A DNA stretch of 64,000 bases from Caenimonas sedimenti (GTDB lineage: Bacteria > Pseudomonadota > Gammaproteobacteria > Burkholderiales > Burkholderiaceae_C). The notes beneath the pieces are model-generated. The model ran no database searches. It saw only the letters and a program-made list of their open reading frames with translations, and had not been told where the DNA came from. The stretch is taken from assembly GCF_007833165.1 (NCBI RefSeq), contig NZ_VOBQ01000008.1, forward strand, positions 186,001-250,000, written 5' to 3'. The number at the start of each line of letters is the position of its first letter. The first letter of the stretch is position 1. Of the stretch, positions 49,984 to 59,042 are shown piece after piece. The translations under genes were made by a program, and so were the position numbers.

Positions 49984-51513
49984 TCAGTTGGCGGGCGGTT
50001 TCGGCAGCATCGCGAAAGCCTCCAGCACCGCCGCGATGCCGGCCCGCTCGGGCTCGCGGCAGAACGTCTCCACTCGGTCGTAAGCCGCCGTCGGCACACC
50101 GGTCTCGGCGCCGATGCGCCGAACCAGCTTCGAGTCGGTGTCCCAGTCGTAGGAGAAGTCGGCAACCGTCATGCGCTGGTCCTGCACCAGCCGCGCACCG
50201 GCGGCGGTCTCAGCCTCGATCACGCAAGACAGCACTGGCACCGAGTCGTCGGTGACCAGGTCGATGCGATCAGTGAGCGCGTTCACGTCGGCATCGTCGT
50301 AGGTCGTCATCGCGGCCATGCTGGGCGTGCCGCGCAGCAGCGTCAGCGCGATGCAGAACGGGATGCTCATCAACGTGCCCGAGATCGAGTCGAACGGGCC
50401 CTTGGCGTCCATGCCGGCGTAGCCGGTCTCGAACGGATTCATGCGCACGCGCACCTGCTTCAGGGCTCGCCCTTCCAGCCTGTCGCGCAGGACCAGCGCA
50501 CCGGTCACCGGTGTCTGGTTGAAGGCGCATACCGGGAATGGCTTGAAGGTGACACGCTGCACCGACCATTCCTTCCCCAGCCGTGCCAGCAAGGCGGGCA
50601 CATCGCAATCGCTGCGAGCGAATGCCTTGACGAAGCCCGAACGACCTTCGAAAGCGCTCGGTGCCGAGCGCGAACCTGCGCGCGCGAGTTCGGTCGCGAC
50701 CAGCCCGTTGCGTGCGGCGACGCCGACCTGGTAGCGCCATTCGTCGGTGCCGTCGGCGAACGACTGCAGCATGCCGCCGGTGAACGAGGCCGCGTTCGCC
50801 AGCGCCGCCGCACTGCGCCCGGCGTCGAGGCCGAGCAGGTGCGCGCTGGCAGCGGCCGCGGCCAGCGTGCCGTAGAGCGGCGACGCGCGCAGCCCGGCGG
50901 GCGTCGTCTTCGGCCCGTAGGCCGATTCGAGCAAGCCGCCCACCTCGTAGCCGGCAATCAGCGCCGGCAGCATGCGCGCCACCGGTAGGCCGCGTGCCTC
51001 GACCAGCGCAGTCAGCAGCGGAATCATGATCGTGCCGAAGTGCCCGGCTCCGCAGGTGTCTTCCTGGGCACGGCCGTGAAACAGCGCCGAGTTGGCCAGC
51101 GCGGCGCCATCGACCGAGGTCTTTCGCCCGTCGCCAAGCAAAGTGGCGCCGCCGCTGCGCTCGCCGTCGAGCGCCAGCGCCGCCCGCCGCGCCACCGGGG
51201 CGAACGACGTGGCGTGCCCGCCGAGCGCGATGCCATAGCCGTTGAGTAGGCAGGTGCGGGCCTTTTCGACGACGGGTGGCGGAACCTGCGTCAGATCGAG
51301 GTCGGCGACAAAGCAGCCGAGGCGTTGTGCGAGTGTCGTGAAAGTCTCCTCAATCTGCTGCCGGACAGTCAGACCGTCTCCGCGCCGGGACGGCTCGCCG
51401 ACCGGGTCTTGCGATCCATTTGGCGACAAGTGCCCGGCATGCGGTGCGCTGAGTCCCCAGCGCACTCTAGGCGGCCCAGGCTGGTGCACCAGAGGATATA
51501 CGTCCATTGACAT
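49984..51513 (-). CDS. MmgE/PrpD family protein
   Basis: Member of the MmgE/PrpD superfamily (2-methylcitrate dehydratase, cis-aconitate decarboxylase and relatives). Core from about residue 52: LAQRLGCFVADLDLTQVPPP, LNGYGIALGG, GHFGTIMIPLLTALVEARG, IAGYEVGG and ASPLYGTLAAAAASAHLLG. The frame opens at 51513 (509 residues), but the first 50 or so residues have no family similarity; a TTG within 51429-51434 or another downstream start may be the real one. Stands alone on the minus strand opposite the transporter promoter. Role in this pathway unclear: hydration, dehydration or decarboxylation of a polycarboxylate. Confidence 0.78.
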   Translation of the reverse strand: MSMDVYPLVHQPGPPRVRWGLSAPHAGHLSPNGSQDPVGEPSRRGDGLTVRQQIEETFTTLAQRLGCFVADLDLTQVPPPVVEKARTCLLNGYGIALGGHATSFAPVARRAALALDGERSGGATLLGDGRKTSVDGAALANSALFHGRAQEDTCGAGHFGTIMIPLLTALVEARGLPVARMLPALIAGYEVGGLLESAYGPKTTPAGLRASPLYGTLAAAAASAHLLGLDAGRSAAALANAASFTGGMLQSFADGTDEWRYQVGVAARNGLVATELARAGSRSAPSAFEGRSGFVKAFARSDCDVPALLARLGKEWSVQRVTFKPFPVCAFNQTPVTGALVLRDRLEGRALKQVRVRMNPFETGYAGMDAKGPFDSISGTLMSIPFCIALTLLRGTPSMAAMTTYDDADVNALTDRIDLVTDDSVPVLSCVIEAETAAGARLVQDQRMTVADFSYDWDTDSKLVRRIGAETGVPTAAYDRVETFCREPERAGIAAVLEAFAMLPKPPAN

Positions 51514-51535
51514 TCAGCCGAACGCTTGTTAGAAA
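51507..51535 (+). promoter_or_regulatory. sigma70-like promoter of the ABC transporter operon with TetR-like core
   Basis: TTGACA (51507-51512, consensus -35), a 17-base spacer and TAGAAA (51530-51535). AACGCTTGTT (51521-51530) in the spacer matches the operator core AACGTATGTT at eight of ten positions. It overlaps the first codons proposed for the MmgE/PrpD frame on the other strand. Leader to the livG-like GTG is about 150 bases. Confidence 0.5.
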
Positions 51536-51648
51536 CGCGTTGTTCGACGAATCGTGATCGCCGTGAAGTGAGCTCGCCAAATTCGCAGAATATGTAGAAG
51601 AAATGGCTCGATTCGCGAGTCACCGGAGCCCATCATGCGCGACAAATC

Positions 51649-51662
51649 GCCTAACATTAGGC
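51649..51662. promoter_or_regulatory. perfect inverted repeat before the ABC transporter genes
   Basis: GCCTAA-CA-TTAGGC, 6-bp arms with a 2-base centre, 28 bases before the GTG at 51691. Too short a loop for an RNA hairpin, so a protein-binding site is more likely. The rest of 51536-51648 is more AT-rich than the genes around it; I see nothing else to call there. Confidence 0.45.
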
Positions 51663-51690
51663 AGGTTACCAAAATACAGGAGACAGCGAC

Positions 51691-52488
51691 GTGAAGTCTG
51701 CCAACGAGGCCATTCCGGTCCTTGAGTGCCAGGGCATCGAGCGCCGCTTCGGTGGCCTGGTGGCAGTGACCGGTGTGGACTTGCGCATCGACCGCGGCGA
51801 GATTTTCGGCCTGGTCGGCCCCAACGGCAGCGGCAAGACAACGCTTGTCAATGCCGTGACCGGGTTCTACCCGCCGCAGAAGGGCCGCATCCTGCTGAAC
51901 GGCACAGAAATCACCGGCATGAAGCCGCACAAGGTGGCACGGCAGCATGTCGCGCGTACCTTCCAGAACCTGGCGCTGTTCAATGGAATGTCGGCGCTCG
52001 AGAACATCCTGCTCGGCCGCCATGTGCACCTGAACCCCGGCGTCATCAAGACGGCGCTGTACTGGTGGCTGAGCCAGCCCGAGGAAATCTCGCACCGCCG
52101 GCTGTGCGAGGAGACGATCGAGTTCCTGCAACTTCAGGGCGTGCGGGACGAGCCAGTGGAAACACTGCCCATCGGCCTGAAGAAACGGGTGGAACTGGCC
52201 CGCGCGCTGGTCGCCGAGCCGACGTTCCTGATCCTGGACGAACCGATGGCGGGCATGAACCAGGAGGAGAAGGAGTACATGGCGCGCTTCATCCTCGACG
52301 CGCGCGACGAACGCGGCATCACGGTGCTGCTGATCGAACACCACATGGATGTCGTGATCGGCATCTGCGACCGCATCATGGCCCTGAATTACGGCGAAGT
52401 CATCGGGACCGGTCTGCCGCGCGACGTGGTCGCCAACCCGCGCGTCATCGAAGCCTATCTCGGAAAGGCGCAGCAGCATGCAGCGTGA
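51691..52488 (+). CDS. livG: branched-chain-type ABC transporter ATPase (LivG-like)
   Basis: 265 residues; Walker A GPNGSGKTT (43-51), Walker B FLILDEPMAGMN and switch His in LLIEHHMD. The signature motif is degenerate (LPIGLKKRVE instead of LSGGQ), as in some members of this subfamily. Hydrolyses ATP to drive the LivH/LivM-like channel encoded downstream. GTG start behind ACAGGAG. The last 11 bases overlap the acyl-CoA synthetase gene, binding transport and activation genes together. Given the locus, the cargo is probably a carboxylic acid rather than an amino acid. Confidence 0.92.
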   Translation: MKSANEAIPVLECQGIERRFGGLVAVTGVDLRIDRGEIFGLVGPNGSGKTTLVNAVTGFYPPQKGRILLNGTEITGMKPHKVARQHVARTFQNLALFNGMSALENILLGRHVHLNPGVIKTALYWWLSQPEEISHRRLCEETIEFLQLQGVRDEPVETLPIGLKKRVELARALVAEPTFLILDEPMAGMNQEEKEYMARFILDARDERGITVLLIEHHMDVVIGICDRIMALNYGEVIGTGLPRDVVANPRVIEAYLGKAQQHAA

Positions 52489-54421
52489 AGACCTCGCCCT
52501 CGCCGCGGCCGCAGCGCAGCAGTGGGACCTGAACCCGCAGACCACCTTGACCCGGCTGCTGGCCATCAACGCCGGCAGCCATGGGCGCCACGTCGCCATG
52601 CGCGAGAAGGCGCTCGGCATCTGGCAGGAATTCACCTGGGAGCAAGTGCTTGACGAGGTCCTGGCCATCGCGGCCGGTCTCGAGCAACTGGGTTTTGCCG
52701 CCGGAGACTCGATGCTGGTGCTGGGGGACAACCGCGTTCGCCTGTACCTCGGCATGCTGGCCGCCGGCGCGCTCAAGGGCTATGCGATGCCGGTCTATCC
52801 CGACGCCACGCCCGAGGAGGTGCTCCATTTCGCCAGCGAGGCGCAGGCGCGTTTCGCGCTGGCCGAGGACCAGGAGCAGGTCGACAAGCTGCTGGAACTT
52901 CGCGAGAACGCGCCGTCGCTGCGGCACATCGTTTACGACGACCCGCGCGGCCTGAACCATTACAAGGTCGATGGGCTGGCTTCATGGGAGCAGCTGCGCG
53001 ACGCTGGCGCCGCCCGCCTGCGCAACGAACCGAATCTGCGCGACGCCCTGATCAACCGGGCGGTACCCGAGGGCCCGGCGGTGTTCGTGCACTCGTCGGG
53101 CACCACCGGCAAGCCCAAGGGCGTGGTGCTGCAGCAGCGCAACGTGCTCGCTGGCGTGCGCAACGCCTACCAGGGCAAGGTCTTCGGCTGGGGCGAGCAC
53201 ATCCTGGCCTACCTGCCCATGGCCTGGATCGGTGACTTCGCCGTCACCATGGCCGCGGGCATCGCGCTGCGCTTCACCGTGAACATTCCGGAACGGTCGG
53301 AAACCGTGCTGCGCAACCTGCGCGAGATCGCGCCCACGCTCTATCTGGCCGCCCCGCGCAGCTGGGACAACATGCTGACTTCGATCCGGGTCCGCATGGA
53401 GGACTCCACGCCGCTGAAGAAGCGCATCTTCGACCACTTCATCGACGTCGGTGTCGCCGTCGAACGGCTGAAGCTCGATGGCAAGGCCCCGACAGCGATG
53501 CAGCGCGTGCAGTGCCGGCTGGGCGAGATCCTGGTGTTCGGGCCGCTGAAGGACCAGTTCGGGTTGAACCGCATGCGCGTGGCACTGACCGGCGGCGAGG
53601 CGATGGGGGAGGACACCTTCCTCTTCTACCGGGCACTGGGCATCAACCTGCGCCAGCTCTACGGGCAGACCGAGAGCAGCGCGTTCAACGCAGTGCAGGC
53701 CGCCGACGAAGTGCGCCTGCACACAGTCGGCCGGCCGCTGCCGGGCGTGGAGGCGAAAATCGCCGACGACGGCGAGATCTTGCTGCGCTCGGAGAGCGTC
53801 TTCAGCGGCTACTTCCAGAACGAGGAAGCGACGCGCAAGACCCTCATCGACGGGTGGCTGCAGAGCGGAGACGCAGGCTATGTCGAACCCAACGGCCACC
53901 TGGTCGTGCTTGGCCGGGTGTCCGAAGTCGTGCACACCGCCAAGGGCGAGCGTTACATTCCGAACTACATCGAGAACCGGCTCAAGTTCAGCCCGTACAT
54001 CAAGGACGTCGCTGTGCTCGGTACCGGGCGCGACTTCCTCTGCGCGATGGTGTGTATCGATGGCGACGCCGTCGGTCACTGGGCCGAGGTGCGCGGCATC
54101 CCCTACATCTCGTACGCCGACCTGTCGCAGAAGACCGAGGTGTGCGAGCTGGTGGCCGGTGCGATCCGGCGCCTGAACGAGGCTCTGCCCGAGGGGCTGC
54201 GCATCCGGCGCTTCGTCGACTTGCACAAGGAGTTCGACCCCGACGACGGCGAGATCACGCGCACGCGCAAGCTGCGCCGCAACGTCATCGAAGAGCGCTA
54301 CGCGTCCGTCATCCAGGCGCTCTATGCCGGTGACGACTCGATCGTCATGAAGGCGCAGATCACCTACGACACCGGTGACACCGGCGTGATCGAACGCAAC
54401 CTGGTGCTGAGGAATCTTTGA
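52478..54421 (+). CDS. long-chain-type acyl-CoA synthetase (AMP-forming)
   Basis: 647 residues of the FadD/ACSL-like ANL family. AMP-binding P-loop SSGTTGKPKG (206-215), LYGQTESSAFN, the adenine-binding and hinge segment GWLQSGDAGYVEPNGHLVVLGR, and a long C-terminal domain with FDPDDGEITRTRKLRR. Makes acyl-CoA from acid, ATP and CoA at the inner face of the membrane. It lies between livG- and livH-like genes, overlapping the first by 11 bases, so an imported acid is probably activated at once. Best candidate for the first intracellular step of the pathway. Confidence 0.92.
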   Translation: MQREDLALAAAAAQQWDLNPQTTLTRLLAINAGSHGRHVAMREKALGIWQEFTWEQVLDEVLAIAAGLEQLGFAAGDSMLVLGDNRVRLYLGMLAAGALKGYAMPVYPDATPEEVLHFASEAQARFALAEDQEQVDKLLELRENAPSLRHIVYDDPRGLNHYKVDGLASWEQLRDAGAARLRNEPNLRDALINRAVPEGPAVFVHSSGTTGKPKGVVLQQRNVLAGVRNAYQGKVFGWGEHILAYLPMAWIGDFAVTMAAGIALRFTVNIPERSETVLRNLREIAPTLYLAAPRSWDNMLTSIRVRMEDSTPLKKRIFDHFIDVGVAVERLKLDGKAPTAMQRVQCRLGEILVFGPLKDQFGLNRMRVALTGGEAMGEDTFLFYRALGINLRQLYGQTESSAFNAVQAADEVRLHTVGRPLPGVEAKIADDGEILLRSESVFSGYFQNEEATRKTLIDGWLQSGDAGYVEPNGHLVVLGRVSEVVHTAKGERYIPNYIENRLKFSPYIKDVAVLGTGRDFLCAMVCIDGDAVGHWAEVRGIPYISYADLSQKTEVCELVAGAIRRLNEALPEGLRIRRFVDLHKEFDPDDGEITRTRKLRRNVIEERYASVIQALYAGDDSIVMKAQITYDTGDTGVIERNLVLRNL

Positions 54422-54423
54422 TT

Positions 54424-55311
54424 ATGGACTTGTCACTGTTTCTCGAACTGGCCATCAACGGTGCCCTTTCGGGTCTGATGTATTCACTCGTCGCACTGGG
54501 TATTGTGCTCATCTACAAGTCGTCTTCGGTGCCGAACCTGGCCCAAGGGGCGCTGGCCATGCTCGGCGCCTTCGTGACGCTGGCCGTCTTTGAAGTGTTG
54601 AAGGCGCCGATGTGGGTGGCCTTGCCGGTCGCGATGGTGCTGATGTTCCTGATCGGCATGGGCATCGAGCGCGTGGCGCTGCGCCGGCTTGCAGGCAGGC
54701 CACTGGTGATGATCCTGATGATGACGCTGGCGCTCGACATCTTCGTTCGGGCATCAGCACTCGTCGCCTGGGGCGGCACCAACCGGGTACTGCCATTGCC
54801 GATCTCCTCGGACCCGCTTTTCCTTGGCTCCGTGCTGATCAATCGCAGCTACGTGGCCGGCGGCGTCACGGCTCTGCTGCTATTCGGCTTCTTCGTGCTG
54901 TTCTTCCGCACCCGCATGGGCATCGTGCTGCGAGCGATTTCCGACGACTACACGGCGTCGTGGTCAGTCGGCATTTCGGTCGAACGCGGCGTCGCGCTGT
55001 CTTGGGCAATGTCAGCCGCCGTGGCCACCTTGGCCGGTGCGTTGTGGGGATCGATCCAGGGGGTGGACCAGTCGCTGTCGCAACTGCTGCTGATGGGTGT
55101 CGCAGTGGCCGTGCTGGGTGGCCTGGACAGCATCGGTGGCGCCATTGTCGCCGGCCTGCTGCTGGGCATGTTCCAGGGCGTGGCCTCGGGCTACCTCGAC
55201 CGCCTGGTCGGCGGCGGCAGCCGCGAACTTGTGGTCGCCGCGACGCTGGTGCTGACCATCCTGATCCGCCCGCATGGCCTGTTCGGCCGCGAAGATATCC
55301 AGAGGATCTGA
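54424..55311 (+). CDS. livH: ABC transporter permease (LivH-like)
   Basis: 295 residues, about eight hydrophobic segments, with the family opening LELAINGALSGLMYSLVALG and the coupling-loop region around GIVLRAISDDYTASWSVGI. The ATG at 54424 is preferred (GAGGAA nine bases upstream) over a TTG at 54418 that overlaps the synthetase stop. Forms the membrane channel with the LivM-like protein. The motif GVAVAVLGGLDSIGGAIVAG is typical of LivH. Confidence 0.92.
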   Translation: MDLSLFLELAINGALSGLMYSLVALGIVLIYKSSSVPNLAQGALAMLGAFVTLAVFEVLKAPMWVALPVAMVLMFLIGMGIERVALRRLAGRPLVMILMMTLALDIFVRASALVAWGGTNRVLPLPISSDPLFLGSVLINRSYVAGGVTALLLFGFFVLFFRTRMGIVLRAISDDYTASWSVGISVERGVALSWAMSAAVATLAGALWGSIQGVDQSLSQLLLMGVAVAVLGGLDSIGGAIVAGLLLGMFQGVASGYLDRLVGGGSRELVVAATLVLTILIRPHGLFGREDIQRI

Positions 55312-55315
55312 ATCC

Positions 55316-56389
55316 ATGTTTTACCGTCAGGCAGGCATCCACCACACCACCTACCGTGGTGACCGGCAGCTGTTCCCCATTCCCTTCGAACGCTGGCAAC
55401 TCGCCGCCCTGCTAGCACTGGCCCTCGCGGCGCCGATACTGCTGAGTTCGTTGTATATGAAGAGCTATGTATTGCCGTGGCTCATCTGGACAGCTGCGGC
55501 GCTGGGACTCAATCTCATCCTCGGCTGGGCCGGGCAGTTCCACTTCGGGTACGCCGCCATCATGGGCATCGGCGCGTACACCGCTGTCCATGCCACACGC
55601 AACGGCATTCCCTTCGAGATCGCCATTGTGCTGGCGGGAGCGGTCGCCACGCTCATCGGCTGCGCCTTCGCGATCACGGCACTGCGCGTTCGCGGCCTGT
55701 ACCTGGCGCTCAGCACGCTGGCCTTGCAGTTCGTGATGGATTGGGTGATCAACAAGGTTCCGGCGGTCAGCGGCGGCACTCAGGCCACGATCCAGGCGCC
55801 GCCGCTGCGCCTGCTGGGCATCGAGGTCAAGTCCGACGCCGGCCTGTACTATGTCGTGCTGGTCTGGTGCGTACTCGTCACCATCTTCATGCTCAACCTG
55901 CGCCGCACCGGTCTTGGACGCGCCCTGGTGGCGGTGCGCGAGAAGGACTTCGCTGCCGCAGTCATCGGCGTCAACAGCTTCTACTACAAGCTGGTGGCGT
56001 TTGCGATGTCCTCATTTATCGGTGGCATCAGCGGCGCCATTCTGATCTTTACCTTCTACCACGCCGTCACGCCGGAACAGTTCGCCGTGAACGTCTCGAT
56101 CCAGGTGCTGGCCATGGTGATCGTGGGCGGCCTGGGCAGCGTGATCGGCTGCTACTTCGGCGTCGCGTTCATCTTGCTGCTGCCAGGCATCGTGGCCAAT
56201 CTGATCTTCGCAGGCGCCCAGGCGATGAACCTGAAGATCGGCATCGAGTTGCTGGCCCACATCCCGAGCTTCCTCTACGGGATTCTGATCATCGGGTTTC
56301 TACTATTCGAACCTCTCGGTCTGGCCAAGATCTATACGAACATGCGCAATTACCTCATTTTCTGGCCGTTCGGCTACGCCCGCAAATAG
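55316..56389 (+). CDS. livM: ABC transporter permease (LivM-like)
   Basis: 357 residues from the ATG at 55316 with AGAGGA upstream. A cytoplasmic N-terminal stretch of about 35 residues is followed by some nine hydrophobic segments. Typical LivM elements: LNLILGWAGQFHFGYAAIMGIGAYT and the loop RRTGLGRALVAVREKDFAAAVIGVN, then VIVGGLGSVIGCYFG. Pairs with the LivH-like permease, 4 bases upstream. Confidence 0.92.
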   Translation: MFYRQAGIHHTTYRGDRQLFPIPFERWQLAALLALALAAPILLSSLYMKSYVLPWLIWTAAALGLNLILGWAGQFHFGYAAIMGIGAYTAVHATRNGIPFEIAIVLAGAVATLIGCAFAITALRVRGLYLALSTLALQFVMDWVINKVPAVSGGTQATIQAPPLRLLGIEVKSDAGLYYVVLVWCVLVTIFMLNLRRTGLGRALVAVREKDFAAAVIGVNSFYYKLVAFAMSSFIGGISGAILIFTFYHAVTPEQFAVNVSIQVLAMVIVGGLGSVIGCYFGVAFILLLPGIVANLIFAGAQAMNLKIGIELLAHIPSFLYGILIIGFLLFEPLGLAKIYTNMRNYLIFWPFGYARK

Positions 56390-56437
56390 CGCCTCGCACA
56401 CCATCCATCCCCAACCACCCCACAGGAGCAGACCACC

Positions 56438-57679
56438 ATGTACCGGAAACTCAAGCTGATGCTCGGCACGGCCGCCGTGCTGTTAGGAGCCGTGCCCGCG
56501 CACGCCGAAACCCTCCGCTTCGCGCTGTGCTACGACCTGACCAAGGCCTACACCTTCATCACGCCGCAGGTCGTGCAGGCGGTGCGTGACTATGCGGAGG
56601 TGCTCAACCTGAAGGGTGGCATCGAGGGAAACCCGATCGAGATCATCGTCCAGGACCATGGCAACGAGCCGCAGCGCGGGATCGAGTGCTATGAGAAGGT
56701 GAAGGACCAGGCGCTGACTGTCGATTTCCTGTCCACGCCGGTGTCGCGAGCCGCGTTGCCGCGCGCGATGAAGGATGGCAAGGTGATGGTCCAGGCGCTC
56801 GCAGGCCGTGGCGATACGGTGGATGGCGAAGTGTTCAAGTGGGTCTTTCCGCTCGGCCCCACCTATTGGGGCCAGGCCGCCAACATCGTCAGCCACTTCA
56901 AGAAGCAGTCCGGCGGCAACCTCAAGGGCAAGAAAATCGCCTTCCTGTACATCGACTACCCGTTCGGGCAAGAGCCGATTCCGGTGATGCAGGAACTGCA
57001 GAAGCGCGAGGGCTTCGAGCTCCAGCTGTTCCCGTACCCGCTGCCGGGCAGCGACCAGTCGTCTGCCTGGTCGCAGATGCGCCGTTTCCAGCCGGACCTG
57101 ATCGTGCACTGGGCGTTCTCGGCCATGCACGTGGTCGCGTCGAAGGAGGCCAAGCGCAACGGCATTTCGCTGGACAAGATGATCACCGTGAACTGGTTCA
57201 ACGAAACAGACCTGACCAACATCGGGCACGATGCCGCGAAGGGCATCCGCCGGTCGACCACGGTGACCAGCGGCATCGACAACCCCATCATGAAGGACAT
57301 CATTCGTGAGCTGTACGACAAGGGCAAGGGCAACGGCGACCGCAAGTTCCTCTCCGACATCTACTATTCGACGGGGCTGGCCATCTACGCGCCCATCTTC
57401 GAGGCCGCGCGACTGGCGGTAAAGAGCGAGAAGACCCCGATGACCGCGGAGAAGATGCGCAAGGGTCTGGAGAGCGTGCGCGGCTATGACGCCAGCGGCC
57501 TGTTGCCGGCGCTCACAGTCAGCGCCAAGGACCACGGCGGGGGCGGCAAGACACGGATCGAATTGTGGGACGGCTCGAAGTGGATCCCACAGGGGGACTG
57601 GATTGCCGACTACAACGATCTGGTCTGGGCCACGGTGAAGCAGCACTCGGCGGATTTCGCCAAATCAACCGGGAAGTGA
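56438..57679 (+). CDS. periplasmic substrate-binding protein of the ABC transporter, copy 1
   Basis: 413 residues, LivK/leucine-binding-like type 1 periplasmic fold. Signal peptide about 1-24 (GAVPAHAET). Landmarks DHGNEPQRGIECYE, TYWGQAANIVSHFKKQ and ELYDKGKGNGDRK. ACAGGAG precedes the ATG. A close paralogue follows 63 bases later beyond a strong hairpin. This binding-protein group, with a conserved CYDLTK after the signal peptide, is found with acyl-CoA catabolic genes and likely binds a carboxylate; not an amino-acid binder by context. Confidence 0.91.
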   Translation: MYRKLKLMLGTAAVLLGAVPAHAETLRFALCYDLTKAYTFITPQVVQAVRDYAEVLNLKGGIEGNPIEIIVQDHGNEPQRGIECYEKVKDQALTVDFLSTPVSRAALPRAMKDGKVMVQALAGRGDTVDGEVFKWVFPLGPTYWGQAANIVSHFKKQSGGNLKGKKIAFLYIDYPFGQEPIPVMQELQKREGFELQLFPYPLPGSDQSSAWSQMRRFQPDLIVHWAFSAMHVVASKEAKRNGISLDKMITVNWFNETDLTNIGHDAAKGIRRSTTVTSGIDNPIMKDIIRELYDKGKGNGDRKFLSDIYYSTGLAIYAPIFEAARLAVKSEKTPMTAEKMRKGLESVRGYDASGLLPALTVSAKDHGGGGKTRIELWDGSKWIPQGDWIADYNDLVWATVKQHSADFAKSTGK

Positions 57680-57689
57680 TAGCCCTCGT

Positions 57690-57718
57690 CCCCACACCGG
57701 CCTGCGGCCGGTGTGGGG
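57690..57718 (+). promoter_or_regulatory. strong intercistronic hairpin between the two binding-protein genes
   Basis: A perfect 13-bp stem, CCCCACACCGGCC paired with GGCCGGTGTGGGG, around the loop TGC. No T-run follows, so it is not a standard intrinsic terminator. It begins 11 bases after the stop of binding protein 1 and ends 25 bases before the start of binding protein 2. It probably stabilises the upstream message end or gives partial termination, tuning binding-protein level relative to the rest of the operon. Confidence 0.8.
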
Positions 57719-57742
57719 CACAACCGAACAGGAGAACCTCAC

Positions 57743-58987
57743 ATGCAATCCACTCTGAAGCGAATGCTGGTGGCAGCCGCCTTGCTGGTCTCGAGCCAGG
57801 TCGCGCTGGCCGCGGATCCGATCAAGTTCGGTTTGTGCTACGACCTGACGAAGATCTATGTCGCCGCTGTCCCACAATTGGCGCAAGCCGTCAAGGACTA
57901 CGCGGACCTGCTCAACGCACGCGGTGGCCTCGAAGGACACCCGATCGAAGTCTCGGTTCAAGACCATGGCAACGAACCGCAACGTGGAATCGACTGCTAC
58001 GAGCGGCTGAAGCGTGAAGGGACGATGGTCTTCGATTTCTTCTCGACACCAGTCTCCCGCGCCGTGCTGCCGCGCATCATGCAGGATGGGAACATCCTGG
58101 TCCAACCCCTGGTGGGCCGGGGTGACGCCGTCGACGGCGAAGTCTTCAAGCAGGTGTTTCCGCTGGCTCCCACCTACTGGGGCCAGGCGGCGAACATCAT
58201 CAGCTACTTCAAGAAGCAAGGTGGGGGCAGCTTGAAGGGCAAGAAAGTGGCCTTCCTGTACCTCGACACGCCCTTCGGCCGCGAGCCCATGCCGGTGTTC
58301 GAGGCTCTGAAGCGGCTCGAGAGCTACGAATTCCAGTCCTTCCCATTTCCTGTGCCGGGCAATGACCAGAGCGCGGCGTTCGCGCAGATTCGGCGCTTCC
58401 AGCCCGACTGGCTGATCCTGTGGTCCTTCTCGCCGCTGAATCCGATCACCTTCCGCGAGATGCAGCGCAATGGCATTCCGATCGACAAACTGGTCACCGT
58501 GAACTGGATCAACGAGGTCGACATCAACAATTTTGGTGCGGCCGCCGCGAAGGGACTCAAGCGCTCGACCGTCGTCGTCGGCGGAGCTGAGCATCCTTTG
58601 GTGAAGGACATCCTGCGCGAGCTCTATGACAAGGGCAAGGGCAATGGCGACCGCAAACTCGTCGCCGATTCCTATTACAACACGGGTCTGGCCGTGTACT
58701 CGTCTGTGTTCGAAGGCGTGCGCATCGCCGTCAAGACACAGGGGTGGCCGCTGACGCCGGAGAAGATCCGGCAAGGGATGTATGGCATCAAGAATTTTGA
58801 TGCCAAGGGCTTCATGGCCCCGATCACCATCACTCCCAAGGACCACGGCGGTGGCGGCAAGACCCGCATCGACATGTGGGACGGCAGCAAGTGGGTGGCG
58901 CAGACCGACTGGTTCGCCGATTACACGGGCCTGGTCAACACGCTCGTCAAGGCCAACTCGGCCGATTTCGCCAAGGCAGCAAAGTAG
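57743..58987 (+). CDS. periplasmic substrate-binding protein of the ABC transporter, copy 2
   Basis: 414 residues from the ATG at 57743 (CAGGAGA upstream), signal peptide about 1-24 (SSQVALAAD). Shares long identical blocks with copy 1 (CYDLTK, VQDHGNEPQRGI, ELYDKGKGNGDRK, KDHGGGGKTRI), so it arose by duplication; differences cluster in segments such as EVDINNFGAAAAKG versus ETDLTNIGHDAAKG, near where ligand is expected. Two binding proteins on one channel would widen the range of imported acids. Confidence 0.91.
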   Translation: MQSTLKRMLVAAALLVSSQVALAADPIKFGLCYDLTKIYVAAVPQLAQAVKDYADLLNARGGLEGHPIEVSVQDHGNEPQRGIDCYERLKREGTMVFDFFSTPVSRAVLPRIMQDGNILVQPLVGRGDAVDGEVFKQVFPLAPTYWGQAANIISYFKKQGGGSLKGKKVAFLYLDTPFGREPMPVFEALKRLESYEFQSFPFPVPGNDQSAAFAQIRRFQPDWLILWSFSPLNPITFREMQRNGIPIDKLVTVNWINEVDINNFGAAAAKGLKRSTVVVGGAEHPLVKDILRELYDKGKGNGDRKLVADSYYNTGLAVYSSVFEGVRIAVKTQGWPLTPEKIRQGMYGIKNFDAKGFMAPITITPKDHGGGGKTRIDMWDGSKWVAQTDWFADYTGLVNTLVKANSADFAKAAK

Positions 58988-59042
58988 GTTCGCGGCTTGA
59001 CGGCCACTCCGCCGAGATCGCCAAATCTGGAAGAAATGATCT

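Noticed and set aside
57690-57718. Intrinsic terminator between the binding-protein genes
   Set aside because: The stem is strong, but no T-run follows on the plus strand and co-directional genes of the same transporter continue; called an intercistronic hairpin instead.
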